A DNA stretch of 64,000 bases from the NCBI RefSeq assembly GCF_031127905.1, contig NZ_JARXIC010000004.1:62001-126000 (forward strand). Reading direction: 5' to 3'. Under the pieces are notes generated by a model that was given only the letters and a program-made list of their open reading frames with translations, was not told the origin of the DNA and ran no database searches. The DNA is from Thalassobacterium sedimentorum. GTDB taxonomy: Bacteria > Verrucomicrobiota > Verrucomicrobiia > Opitutales > Coraliomargaritaceae. The position numbers were made by a program, and so were the translations under genes. Positions 44,513-53,343 of the stretch are shown in pieces (within the stretch, counting starts at the first letter, position 1; each line of letters begins with the position of its first letter).

Positions 44513-45256
44513 AAAGAGTCGGTTCCTAGTCACAATGAGTCCAGTGCGCCTGCATTGGAGCGTGGCTTGCGCCTACTAAAGCTCCTCGAAGACCAGGCAG
44601 CAATGAGCCTGGATCAAATAAGTCGACAACTGGAGACGCCAAAAGCGTCCACACTAAGACTTTTAACGACACTGGAGCATATGGGCATTGTCCGTAAACA
44701 TCTCAATAAGGAGTATCAGGCACTTTTCCGCCTCCAGCCCTTACACTCCCCACTCGAGCGATTCCGCGATTCTCTCAAAGCAAAAATGGCAACGCTGGTC
44801 GCGTCTACGGCATGCACGGCTGAGTGGTATGAACCGACTCAGGAAGGCATGCAGCTCATCCATCAAACCAATCCGGAAACCGAACTGTGCGTTCAAGCCC
44901 GCCCGGGCTTCCTACGTGACTGGCATACGGAATTTGAGGCGGTTATCTGCTTGGGACATGCCTTCGCTTCACAGGCACCTAGCTTGGAGCAGAGTCAGCG
45001 TTATACCGCCAACGGGATACTCAGCTCGATGAACCCAAGCAAATTACAAAAACTCGTCCAAACCGCTAAGTCGCAGCAGACTGCCTATGATCTGGCATTC
45101 AATAGCAATGGAGTACGACGCTTTGCTGCTGCGGCTTTCGACCCCGAAAACGCAACATTCCTTGGAGTGCTCGCAGTCGCTGAGGTCTACCATTTTGCAC
45201 AGCCTAAACAAGCTGAGGCCATCATTCAATCGTTAACCCAAACACTCAAACAGTAA
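44507..45256 (+). CDS. IclR family transcriptional regulator
   Basis: The frame opens at a TTG at 44489, but the ATG at 44507 is preferred, giving 249 residues. The N-terminal winged helix-turn-helix (PALERGLRLLKLLEDQAAMS, LDQISRQLETPKASTLRLLTTLEHMGIV) is followed by the IclR effector domain, which ends in FLGVLAVAEVYHF. It is 2 bp from the sulfatase, so the two genes form one unit, and an IclR-type palindrome covers its start. It likely responds to a product of the sulfated sugar. The gene differs from the LacI regulators in the same locus. Confidence 0.9.
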   Translation: MKKESVPSHNESSAPALERGLRLLKLLEDQAAMSLDQISRQLETPKASTLRLLTTLEHMGIVRKHLNKEYQALFRLQPLHSPLERFRDSLKAKMATLVASTACTAEWYEPTQEGMQLIHQTNPETELCVQARPGFLRDWHTEFEAVICLGHAFASQAPSLEQSQRYTANGILSSMNPSKLQKLVQTAKSQQTAYDLAFNSNGVRRFAAAAFDPENATFLGVLAVAEVYHFAQPKQAEAIIQSLTQTLKQ

Positions 45257-45258
45257 CT

Positions 45259-46767
45259 ATGCGCATACTATACATCGACATCGACAGCCAACGTCCTGAT
45301 CACTTAGGCTGCTACGGCTATCACCGCAACACCAGCCCGACCATCGACCAGATCGCTAAAGAAGGTATCATTTTTGACCGTTGCTATACACCCGATGCCC
45401 CCTGTCTGCCCTCACGCACTGCGTTCTACTCGGGCCGTTTTGGTATACAAACTGGTGTGGTCGGACATGGAGGCACCGCGGCTCAACCCAAAATTGAAGG
45501 CAGTCGGCGTGGCTTCCGCGACAATTTCGACGACCACGGACTCGCCCGCCAATTACAACACCTGAACTATCATACTGCAATGATTAGCCCCTTTGGGCAA
45601 CGTCATGCGGCTTGGCACTTTTATGCAGGCTTTAATGAAATTCACAACACCGGCCAAGGTGGCGCTGAATCCGCCGAAGTCGTACAGCCAGTCGTCAGTA
45701 AATGGATGGCGGACAATGCCGCGAAAGATAACTGGTATTTACACATCAATTACTGGGATCCACATACCCCTTATCGAGTGCCTTTAAACATCGATAATCA
45801 ATTCGCAGATGAGCCATTGCCCGCATGGTTAACCGATGAGGTCATCGAAAAGAACAACAAGAAAGTGGGACCGCACTGTGCCCATGAAATCGATATGTAT
45901 ACCGGAAATGGCGATCCAAAGTATCCTCGCCATCCAGGCAAAGCCACCACCCGGGAATCAGTGCGACAAATGATCGACGGCTATGACATGGGAGTTCGCT
46001 ACGTGGATGACCAAATTGCCGACATCGTGAAAGACCTCAAGGCGGCGGGAGTTTATGATGACACCATGATAGTTATTTCAGCCGATCACGGTGAAAACCT
46101 CGGAGAATGGGGGCTCTATGGTGAACACGGCACCGCTGATGACATCACCTGCCGCGTCCCTTTGATTATAAAATACCCAGGTGGCGCCCAAGGCATTCGT
46201 AACACTCAATTTCATTACAATATCGATTTTGCCCCCACGGTAATGGACTTACTCGGGGGAGAAAAACAAGCCATTTGGGATGGCGAATCCTATGCAACCG
46301 CAATCACAGAAGGCTTGGATACAGGTCGTGATGAAGTCACAATTAGTCAATGCTGTCACGTTTGCCAACGCTCAGTCCGATGGGGCAAATGGCTCTATAC
46401 ACGCACCTACCATGATGGTTTCCACCTTTTCCCCCAGGAAATGCTGCACAACTTAGAAGCGGATCCACACGAACAAAACGACTTGGCACAGGATAATCCA
46501 GAGCTCTGCCGTGAAGGCCAATGGCGCTTATCCAGATGGCACGATGCGCAAATGCAGAAAATGGCCCTAACTGGCAACGATGTGGTGGATCCGCTGTGGA
46601 CAGTGATTCGCGAAGGCGGCCCCTTCCATGCCTCACTCACCCATGGTCAACCTGGCGCCGAAGGATTCGAAACCTATTTACAGTATCTGGAGTCTTCTGA
46701 TCGACAAGCTGGTGCCGACGCACTGCGAGAAAAATACACCCCTATCATCAATCAAATCAGGGCTTAA
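45259..46767 (+). CDS. Formylglycine-dependent sulfatase (second)
   Basis: This 502-residue protein opens with MRILYIDIDSQRPDHLGCYG, whose Asp residues bind calcium. It has the modification site CLPSRTAFYSGRF (about 49-61) and ISADHGENLGEWGLYGEHG (about 273-291) with the other metal ligands. LxADPHEQNDLAQ is the usual C-terminal signature. There is no signal peptide, so cytoplasmic desulfation is likely. The full C-x-P-S-R-x-x-x-x-S/T-G motif is more canonical than in the other sulfatase. It overlaps the convergent TPR gene stop by 4 bp. Confidence 0.93.
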   Translation: MRILYIDIDSQRPDHLGCYGYHRNTSPTIDQIAKEGIIFDRCYTPDAPCLPSRTAFYSGRFGIQTGVVGHGGTAAQPKIEGSRRGFRDNFDDHGLARQLQHLNYHTAMISPFGQRHAAWHFYAGFNEIHNTGQGGAESAEVVQPVVSKWMADNAAKDNWYLHINYWDPHTPYRVPLNIDNQFADEPLPAWLTDEVIEKNNKKVGPHCAHEIDMYTGNGDPKYPRHPGKATTRESVRQMIDGYDMGVRYVDDQIADIVKDLKAAGVYDDTMIVISADHGENLGEWGLYGEHGTADDITCRVPLIIKYPGGAQGIRNTQFHYNIDFAPTVMDLLGGEKQAIWDGESYATAITEGLDTGRDEVTISQCCHVCQRSVRWGKWLYTRTYHDGFHLFPQEMLHNLEADPHEQNDLAQDNPELCREGQWRLSRWHDAQMQKMALTGNDVVDPLWTVIREGGPFHASLTHGQPGAEGFETYLQYLESSDRQAGADALREKYTPIINQIRA

Positions 46768-47678
46768 GCATTCGATAGTAGCTTTTGAAAATCAGGCAGA
46801 TGCTCGAGCGGCTTGAGCGCTTCATCATGGCTCAGCTCACTGCGATACGATTCAGTAAAATGGATTGCCTGCTGGAGTGATTGAATCGCTTCATCAGGCA
46901 AGCCCATCGCACTGTAAGCACGTGCGAGTTGGTAATGAGCCTGACTATTCTCAGCATCGATTTTCAGCGCCTGCGTACAGAGATTGGCCGCCCATTGTGG
47001 TTCATCCAGATGAAGCACTGAGTGCGCTTTGTATGTTAGCGCTTCGACATCCTGTGTATTATATTTTAGAATCTCGTCGTAAATGGCGATCTTTTGCGCA
47101 GGACTGTTTTCTTGGCCCGCACGTAACCAGAGCGCTTGAATATCTTGCGTTCGCTCGATCTCTTCACGATTCGCTTGAATGTGCTGCGTCTTCTGCTTCA
47201 CCACACGCTCCAACTTCTCCAATCGGGTTTCATACACATCAATCAACTTTGTCACACGCCCTTCAGCCGCCACCTGAATACGCTTCTGCACATCCCGCAT
47301 TGATGACCAACCCATGATGACGAGAATTGAGGAAACACCTGCGATCAGGTAAAAGAAATAAGTCACCGTATCAGTGGAGTAGGCAACAGCTCGATCGACG
47401 GAGTTATGCTCACGATCTAGGATTTGTTGCATGATCTCATGCTTCTGCGATGCCATATCTGTACGCAGCGTCTTTAATTCATCCAACACATAGCGTTCGA
47501 TGAAAGGTGAATAAAGTGGTTCCTCCAAATCTTCGACGACATCCCCATACGCCTCATCCGACGCTGATAAAGCATTCGTTGCTGGCACCTCCCGAGCCTG
47601 AGCTCCAGCCCCACACAGTACAACAAGCAAACAGGTGCAGAACACATGCATAAAAAGTAAGCGATGCCACATAATCAA
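46764..47678 (-). CDS. Membrane TPR protein at the end of the ectoine operon
   Basis: This 304-residue protein has an N-terminal signal (about 8-28) and an acidic, helical periplasmic stretch (DELKTLRTDMASQKHEIMQQI). A membrane helix lies at about 105-125 (VTYFFYLIAGVSSILVIMGW), then a coiled coil (RVTKLIDVYETRLEKLERVV), then about three TPR repeats in the cytoplasm (ALTYKAHSVLHLDEPQWAA, AHYQLARAYSAMGLPDEAI). It starts 15 bp after the aspartate kinase, so it belongs to the ectoine operon. I know no such standard partner; a role in membrane or osmotic sensing is only a guess. Confidence 0.72.
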   Translation of the reverse strand: MIMWHRLLFMHVFCTCLLVVLCGAGAQAREVPATNALSASDEAYGDVVEDLEEPLYSPFIERYVLDELKTLRTDMASQKHEIMQQILDREHNSVDRAVAYSTDTVTYFFYLIAGVSSILVIMGWSSMRDVQKRIQVAAEGRVTKLIDVYETRLEKLERVVKQKTQHIQANREEIERTQDIQALWLRAGQENSPAQKIAIYDEILKYNTQDVEALTYKAHSVLHLDEPQWAANLCTQALKIDAENSQAHYQLARAYSAMGLPDEAIQSLQQAIHFTESYRSELSHDEALKPLEHLPDFQKLLSNA

Positions 47679-47693
47679 ATTCGACGAGGGCGC

Positions 47694-49142
47694 CTAAGCC
47701 GCATTCGCAATGGAACCACGGGGCACATCTTCTTCCACTAACACACGGTGCAAGCTACGAATCGTCGCCTCATAATCGGACTCGCTCACAATAAAGTTAA
47801 TATCCACTTGGCGCATAGATTGCCCAGTCGCCAGAATATTAATATTGCGAGCGGAAAGTGCCCCCGTCGCCCGCGCCATAATGCCAGGAATTGTCATATT
47901 ACTGCCGATCGCAGAAACAAAGGCAACTCGCTGCTGATCAATTTCAGCATCTGGATAGCGCTCTAATAAGCGAGCGCGTATGCGCTTAATCGTTTGTAAA
48001 TTGGCATTAATGTAGTGGGTGATCGTATTGGCATTGACGCCCTTTGAAACGATGTGCGCTTTGCACTGCTGAATGGTCTCAACGATGTCTTGATCATACT
48101 CATGAAAATTGCCGGCAATATCCTGATCAAACAAAGTGAATGCGTAGATATCTGTGCAACCGGTAATGATTTCAACCTGCGGCTTTTCACGAGTAAACCC
48201 AGTAGTGATCAAAGTACCGGGATGCTTCGGCTCGAAAGTATTCTTAACGACTAAGGCGATATCATTCTTGCGCAAGCCCTTGGCCGCCCGCGGATGAATC
48301 GCCTCCATTCCAAGATTGGCCAATTGGTCGGCTACGTCGTAATTCGTACGACCAATCGGCACTGCATTTTTCTCACCGACAATACCAGGATCGGCACTGC
48401 TCAAATGAAACTCCTTATGAATGATGGCCTCCTTCGCCTGAGTCAGCACAGCAAGCCGACTGAAAGTCATCTCACTATAGCCCCGATTAAAGGACTTCAT
48501 CAACCCACGCTGACTGTGTGCATACCCTGTTACTATTGGAAATTCTTTGCTTAGATCCAAACTGACGAATGCTTCTTGAATACGTTCATCCAGAGTAATG
48601 TGACTGTGCGTTTGCCATCCAGTCAGATCGACAAAACGCGCCGGAATACCATCTTCATTGAGCAAGCGAGCCGTGTTCCAAGCACTGTGTGCCTCGCCCA
48701 AACTCGCAAGCATCTCACGCACCGTTTCAAGATGAACCCCTAGCTCAAAGTGCCCATGCCCGCATAATTGTAACAAACCATCCAAGCATGCTTCGGCATC
48801 ATTTATGCGTTGTTCGATAAATGCATTCGCCTCATTCAGCGAACTGGAATGACTAAAAAGCTCGGCATTCAAACGCGTCATCTCTGTCCTTAAATCGGCA
48901 ATCGCCGCCTTCCATGCCTCACTCTGCATGCTTTGCGCAAATAAGGCATAAATGCCCGGCTGCCCATTCTTTTTGTGTTCAAGCAAGCGATTCGTGATAC
49001 CACTATACGCAGAAACAACAAAAATACGATTGAACTTCTCGACTGTGGGACGCCCTCCCAAAATAATATTATCACGCACCGAGGCATACTGACTCATTGA
49101 AGTCCCCCCGATCTTTTCTACTGTATGCTGAGCAGTTTTCAT
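47694..49142 (-). CDS. ask_ect: Ectoine-specific aspartate kinase
   Basis: This 482-residue aspartokinase begins VEKIGGTSMSQYASV, the ATP-binding lysine motif. It contains FNRGYSEMTFSRLAV and the IHKEFHLSSADPGIVG segment characteristic of the Ask_Ect subgroup. Two ACT domains follow (SNMTIPGIMARATGALSARN). Ask_Ect enzymes supply aspartyl phosphate for ectoine with relaxed feedback control. It is the fifth gene in the operon, 13 bp after the symporter. Confidence 0.93.
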   Translation of the reverse strand: MKTAQHTVEKIGGTSMSQYASVRDNIILGGRPTVEKFNRIFVVSAYSGITNRLLEHKKNGQPGIYALFAQSMQSEAWKAAIADLRTEMTRLNAELFSHSSSLNEANAFIEQRINDAEACLDGLLQLCGHGHFELGVHLETVREMLASLGEAHSAWNTARLLNEDGIPARFVDLTGWQTHSHITLDERIQEAFVSLDLSKEFPIVTGYAHSQRGLMKSFNRGYSEMTFSRLAVLTQAKEAIIHKEFHLSSADPGIVGEKNAVPIGRTNYDVADQLANLGMEAIHPRAAKGLRKNDIALVVKNTFEPKHPGTLITTGFTREKPQVEIITGCTDIYAFTLFDQDIAGNFHEYDQDIVETIQQCKAHIVSKGVNANTITHYINANLQTIKRIRARLLERYPDAEIDQQRVAFVSAIGSNMTIPGIMARATGALSARNINILATGQSMRQVDINFIVSESDYEATIRSLHRVLVEEDVPRGSIANAA

Positions 49143-49155
49143 ATTTCTTCTTCCG

Positions 49156-50565
49156 TTAATTCTTTAGGCGTATAGATGCCGCACAACGACCATCAAACAC
49201 CAACACGAGCAAACCGATTAAAATGCCTGGCATACCTTCGTAAACAGTCGCCTGCCAGCCCAACCAACGCCAAATCAAGGCAGTCGATAAGCCCGCAAAA
49301 ATAGCACATAGTGCCCCCATTCGACTCGGCCGGGCCCCCAGGCACAGGTAAATCAGCAAGGGTGCAAAGGCACTGGCCAGCCCCGACCATGCCATAATAA
49401 CTAAATTAAAAACACTTTGCTTATTCAATAATGCCCAAGCCAGCGCAGCCAGTGTAATGAGTGCCGTGCCAATTTTAAGTAACTTGGTATTTTCAATCCG
49501 ACCAGGCAACAGGTCGTGGGTGAGCGCTGAGGAGCAACTCAAAATTAACGAATCCGCGGTGGACATCGTGGCAGCAAATATCCCCGCCAACACAATGCCT
49601 GCCGCAAAAGGCGGCAACATTTGCTGCGCCATGGTCGGCAGGGCGAGTTCAGCATCAAAATTTCCGGGATCTAAAATATAGATGCGCGAAAGCATTCCCA
49701 CCCCTGTCGCCATTAAATAAAAAGCAAAGAACCACAGATAATACCATGCACGCGCACGGCGCATTTGCCCCGGCTGGTCCAGCGTCATAAATCGCACCAT
49801 TACGTGCGGCTGACCAATCACAGAGAATCCTGCAAAAGCCCAACTAATCGCAAATAGCAGGCCGCCCGCGAACCCAGGCAGTGCTAGATCCTGAGGAAAC
49901 CAATTTAAATAACCTTCGATGGCTCCCATTTTATCAACAGCACCACCGATACCACCAAAAGAATGAATACCCACCCACAACATCATCGTCATTGCACAGA
50001 TCATGACAACCGACTGCGCTGCATCTGTCCAAATAGAGGCACGTATACCACCTGCCAAACAGTACACAACGACCAGCACTGCACCGATCACTGCACCAGC
50101 ATAGGTCGGCCAGCCAAAGAGCACATGCAATGCCTTACTGCCTGCAACTAGTTGAGCACTGGCGTAAGCAAGTAAGAAGACCAACGAGATCACCGCACAG
50201 ATACGCTGAAGCGTAACATCTTCCCGACCGCCCCAGCGGCTCAGCACACCTGCAAAGCTAACTTCCTTAGTGTGCGCCGTCGCACGTCGCAAGCGCCCAT
50301 GGATAAAGGTCGAAGCAATATAATCACCGGCAATCCATCCAATCATCAACCAAATAGCAGCCAATCCGGTCGCATAAGTATAACCGATTACACCGATAAA
50401 CATGTAGCCACTGTTGTTAGTAGCCACGGCGGACAACCCCACCAAGGCTGGCGAAACTGAAGAGCTCGCCAAATAGTAATCCTTTTTCGTGCCGCGGCTG
50501 TGCCGCACGGAACTGACGCCAATCACTACGAATGCCGCGAGGAAGAGCAGAAAACTAAATATCAT
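49156..50565 (-). CDS. Sodium/solute symporter (SSS family) within the ectoine operon
   Basis: The ATG at 50565 is preferred (469 residues) because the frame upstream to 50667 overlaps ectC and is not hydrophobic. The protein has about thirteen helices and SSS marks: VATNNSGYMFIGVIGYTYA near the sodium site, FSVIGQPHVMVRFM (about 210), and GIFAATMSTADSLILSCSSA (about 315). Members carry proline, betaine, ectoine or sugars with sodium. Because it lies between ectC and ask_ect, uptake of a compatible solute or its precursor is a fair inference. The substrate is not proven. Confidence 0.9.
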   Translation of the reverse strand: MIFSFLLFLAAFVVIGVSSVRHSRGTKKDYYLASSSVSPALVGLSAVATNNSGYMFIGVIGYTYATGLAAIWLMIGWIAGDYIASTFIHGRLRRATAHTKEVSFAGVLSRWGGREDVTLQRICAVISLVFLLAYASAQLVAGSKALHVLFGWPTYAGAVIGAVLVVVYCLAGGIRASIWTDAAQSVVMICAMTMMLWVGIHSFGGIGGAVDKMGAIEGYLNWFPQDLALPGFAGGLLFAISWAFAGFSVIGQPHVMVRFMTLDQPGQMRRARAWYYLWFFAFYLMATGVGMLSRIYILDPGNFDAELALPTMAQQMLPPFAAGIVLAGIFAATMSTADSLILSCSSALTHDLLPGRIENTKLLKIGTALITLAALAWALLNKQSVFNLVIMAWSGLASAFAPLLIYLCLGARPSRMGALCAIFAGLSTALIWRWLGWQATVYEGMPGILIGLLVLVFDGRCAASIRLKN

Positions 50566-50575
50566 CTGATCTAAG

Positions 50576-50986
50576 TCAGGTCGTCTGTTGAATCGGCTCG
50601 GCCTCCAGCTCGTAAGCACCCTCAGAGTTGTGCACCTCGGTCCCATGCAAAGGCGGATTAAAGACACAGGCCATCTTCATCTCCGATTTTGCACGCAGCG
50701 TATGGCGGTCGTGCTGATCCAACACATATAGCGTGCCTGGCATGATCGGATAAACCGCGCCATCTTCACGCGACTCGACCTCCCCTTCACCTGAAATACA
50801 GTAAACGGATTCCAAATGATTCTGATAGTGCATATCAAAATCCGCACCTGCAAAAATCGTAGTGATATGAAAGGAAAAACCCATGCCGTCTTCCTTAAGT
50901 AGCAGACGTGTGCTGTCCCAGTTTCCGTCCGGAGAAACTATCTTACGGCCCGCTTCAGCAGCTTGTTCTAAGTTTCGTACGATCAT
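50576..50986 (-). CDS. ectC: L-ectoine synthase
   Basis: This 136-residue cupin protein matches EctC in length (about 130) and sequence: [57 protein letters not shown], and [21 protein letters not shown], which contain the residues for the iron and substrate. It closes the ring of N-gamma-acetyl-diaminobutyrate to form ectoine. It is 2 bp from ectB and precedes the symporter gene. Confidence 0.97.
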   Translation of the reverse strand: MIVRNLEQAAEAGRKIVSPDGNWDSTRLLLKEDGMGFSFHITTIFAGADFDMHYQNHLESVYCISGEGEVESREDGAVYPIMPGTLYVLDQHDRHTLRAKSEMKMACVFNPPLHGTEVHNSEGAYELEAEPIQQTT

Positions 50987-50988
50987 AA

Positions 50989-52323
50989 CTAAGCAATAAT
51001 GTGCTGTGAATTTCCCTTAGCTTCAACGATGACATCATCGAAGTAACATTGATCTTCCGGGATTTCACCATGAGCCGCGCATACCTCTTTAACTGACTCT
51101 TCGATAATATCGATCCCCTTGGCTAAGGACGCCTGAGAAATCGTCAAGGGACACAACAACTTGATAATTTGATCATCGGTCCCACTAGTCTCAATAATGA
51201 GTCCACGCTTGTAAGCAGCCCGCGAGATCTGACTGGCAATCTCACTGCTGACACAATTAATCCCCTGAAACATGCCACGCCCCTTTGCAGTGAAGTTACC
51301 ATCGCCATACTTCTCAACAATCTTGTCCAGGCGCTCCGCGATGTAGTTTCCCTTCTCCTTAATCTCCCGGGCAAACTCGCCATCGGCCCAATACGTATCG
51401 AGTGCCGATTTCGCAGTTACAAATGCATGATTATTCCCCCGAAATGTTCCGTTATGCTCACCAGGTGTCCATTTATCATACTCTGGTTTAAACATGAGCA
51501 TGGCAAATGGCAACCCGTAGCCACTCAGTGATTTGGAGAGCGTGACGATATCCGGTTCGATTCCTGCAAACTCAAAGCTAAAAAAGTCTCCGGTGCGTCC
51601 ATTACCCGCTTGAATATCATCCACAATCAGAAGTACTCCATGACGCTTACACACCTTGGCCAAACTTTGCAGCCATTGCATACTGCAATAATTAACACCT
51701 CCTTCGCCCTGCACTGTTTCCACAATCGCTGCCGCGGGGAGATCAACCCCACTACTGGTATCCGTTAAAACCTTATCCAAATACTCCGTAGTATCAACTT
51801 CATCGCCTAAATAACCATCGTAGGGAATGCGATGCCCACCAGTCAGCGCAATGCCCGCTCCGTTACGATGATGTGAATTGGCTGTAGCTGAGAGCGCGCC
51901 CAACGTTTGCCCATGCCACCCATTGGTGAAAGACACTACGTGCGAGCGACCAGTGATCTTACGCGCAATTTTAAGCGCAGCTTCCACTGCATTAGTTCCA
52001 GTCGGCCCAGTAAACATCAGAGTGTAGTCCAACTGGCGTGGCTCTAGAATGTGTTGCTTGAATGCTTCCAGAAATTCCTTTTTGGCATCGGTATGCAGGT
52101 CCAAGCTATGAGTAATGCCTTCCGATTCTATGTATTCAACCAACTTTTCACGAAAGACCGGGTGGTTGTGACCATAGTTGAGCGCCCCCGCACCAGCAAG
52201 GAAGTCGATGTATTCATTACCATCTTCATCGTAAATGAATTCACCCCGCGCTTTGGTAAATAAGCGCGGAAAGTTACGTGCATAGCTACGCACCTCGGAT
52301 TCGAGTTCTTCGAATATCTTCAT
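50989..52323 (-). CDS. ectB: Diaminobutyrate-2-oxoglutarate transaminase
   Basis: This 444-residue class III aminotransferase has [16 protein letters not shown] at the N-terminus, the [19 protein letters not shown] segment (about 32-50), [16 protein letters not shown] and [12 protein letters not shown]. The PLP lysine is in [12 protein letters not shown] (about 267-279). It makes L-2,4-diaminobutyrate from aspartate semialdehyde and glutamate, the first committed step to ectoine. ectA lies 21 bp upstream and ectC 2 bp downstream. Confidence 0.97.
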   Translation of the reverse strand: MKIFEELESEVRSYARNFPRLFTKARGEFIYDEDGNEYIDFLAGAGALNYGHNHPVFREKLVEYIESEGITHSLDLHTDAKKEFLEAFKQHILEPRQLDYTLMFTGPTGTNAVEAALKIARKITGRSHVVSFTNGWHGQTLGALSATANSHHRNGAGIALTGGHRIPYDGYLGDEVDTTEYLDKVLTDTSSGVDLPAAAIVETVQGEGGVNYCSMQWLQSLAKVCKRHGVLLIVDDIQAGNGRTGDFFSFEFAGIEPDIVTLSKSLSGYGLPFAMLMFKPEYDKWTPGEHNGTFRGNNHAFVTAKSALDTYWADGEFAREIKEKGNYIAERLDKIVEKYGDGNFTAKGRGMFQGINCVSSEIASQISRAAYKRGLIIETSGTDDQIIKLLCPLTISQASLAKGIDIIEESVKEVCAAHGEIPEDQCYFDDVIVEAKGNSQHIIA

Positions 52324-52344
52324 GTCTATTTTTTGGTTAATAAT

Positions 52345-52797
52345 TTAATTAAACGGGCCAATACGCACGAGATGTTCGGTTTCGTGCTCACCGAAAAAAT
52401 GAGTATCTTTATCAAATGCAACGGACACCTCCAGCTTTGCACTCAGCTCTTTGGCCAGTTTCCTAAAGAGCGCCCAAGAGGCTTCGTTATCAATCGTAAT
52501 TGTGGTCTCAATAAATCGAACTTCCTCTCGCTGCCCACGGCACAACAATTCTCGCAACATCCTCATCGCCAGTCCTTGCCCCCGCGCCGAAGCTCCCACT
52601 ACCACTTGCCAAATAAACAGTGTACAGGCCTTACGTGGAATCATATACCCGGAAACAAAACCAACTGTTTCACCACATTGCTTTGCAATTATTGAGGTAT
52701 CCGAAAAATGAATACACTGCAATAAATTGCAATAAGTAGAGTTAGTGTCCAAAGGTGGACTATCGGCAACCAATCGATTAATTGATAAGCCGTCCAA
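52345..52797 (-). CDS. ectA: Diaminobutyrate acetyltransferase, start codon unclear
   Basis: The 150-residue GNAT protein contains SPPLDTNSTYCNLLQCIHFSD, TVGFVSGYMIP, FIWQVVVGASARGQGLA (acetyl-CoA loop), ETTITIDNEASWALF and HETEHLVRIGPF, all typical of EctA. It acetylates diaminobutyrate. The first conventional in-frame start is the TTG at 52797, but in-frame codons further upstream (to about 52830, IEEIELQIPDP before LDG) match the family's normal N-terminus. No ATG, GTG or TTG lies in that extension, only ATT (52809), ATA (52821) and ATC (52830); a TAG stop is at 52842. The true start is therefore probably non-standard or there is a sequence error. Confidence 0.9.
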   Translation of the reverse strand: MDGLSINRLVADSPPLDTNSTYCNLLQCIHFSDTSIIAKQCGETVGFVSGYMIPRKACTLFIWQVVVGASARGQGLAMRMLRELLCRGQREEVRFIETTITIDNEASWALFRKLAKELSAKLEVSVAFDKDTHFFGEHETEHLVRIGPFN

Positions 52798-53010
52798 AGG
52801 ATCAGGAATCTGTAGTTCTATTTCTTCGATACCACCAGTCTAGAGGCACCTGCCCCATCGAGTTCAAGGGTTTTCTTTCGAAACACACTCAATCAAACTC
52901 GATATACACATAATAACGTTACTTGATATAAAATCCTAACCAAGCTCTAACTCACACCACCGCTGGCCTAGCCTCGAATCCGACAGTAGCGCCCCTTCCG
53001 AAATACTACA

Positions 53011-53037
53011 TTTTATTTTTTTCATAAAAAAATAAAA
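53011..53037. repeat. Perfect AT-only palindrome
   Basis: TTTTATTTTTTT and AAAAAAATAAAA are exact 12-bp inverted arms around CAT. Because it contains a T-run on each strand it could act as a weak bidirectional terminator, or as bent, easily melted DNA in the ectA/purE divide. Confidence 0.45.
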
Positions 53038-53130
53038 GCTAACGCACCAATCAACAGAAATTGACTAATCTTATTAACGACACAACAAAAAGCACCCCCA
53101 CTCAAGCCACTCTGCGAGAGGAGCAAACTG

Positions 53131-53238
53131 CTAAAAAAAGTGACCATTCGCAGCAAACAGCGCTAAGAAAGAGCCATTCAGCATAAAAAACCAAGCGCCT
53201 ACAAATCCCAGCCAAAGAGTTGCCCCAATACCATGCAT
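53131..53238 (-). CDS. Possible 35-residue membrane micro-protein
   Basis: Reading leftward, the ATG at 53238 is preceded by AGGAAGC and opens 35 codons. They encode one hydrophobic, Gly/Phe/Trp-rich helix (ATLWLGFVGAWFFMLNGSFL) before the stop at 53131. The hydrophobicity is much stronger than expected by chance and a ribosome site is present, though close. No family is recognised. It is divergent from purE. Confidence 0.3.
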   Translation of the reverse strand: MHGIGATLWLGFVGAWFFMLNGSFLALFAANGHFF

Positions 53239-53343
53239 GCTTCCTGCCCGGCACCACTGCCCAGCTCAAAGTCTGAAACTGCAACAAACAGTGAATCAAT
53301 ATCCATTGTTGAATTCTCCCAATGAATTGGTTTCTCTGCCCCG

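Larger units (their letters stand above)
52840..53343. other. Divergent intergenic region between ectA and purE
   Basis: This 504-bp region holds the unmapped ectA promoter and the purE promoter, an AT-rich palindrome (53011-53037) and one possible small leftward gene (53131-53238). Longer leftward frames running through 53199-53492 overlap purE and look like shadows. I could not identify clear promoter hexamers. Confidence 0.5.
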
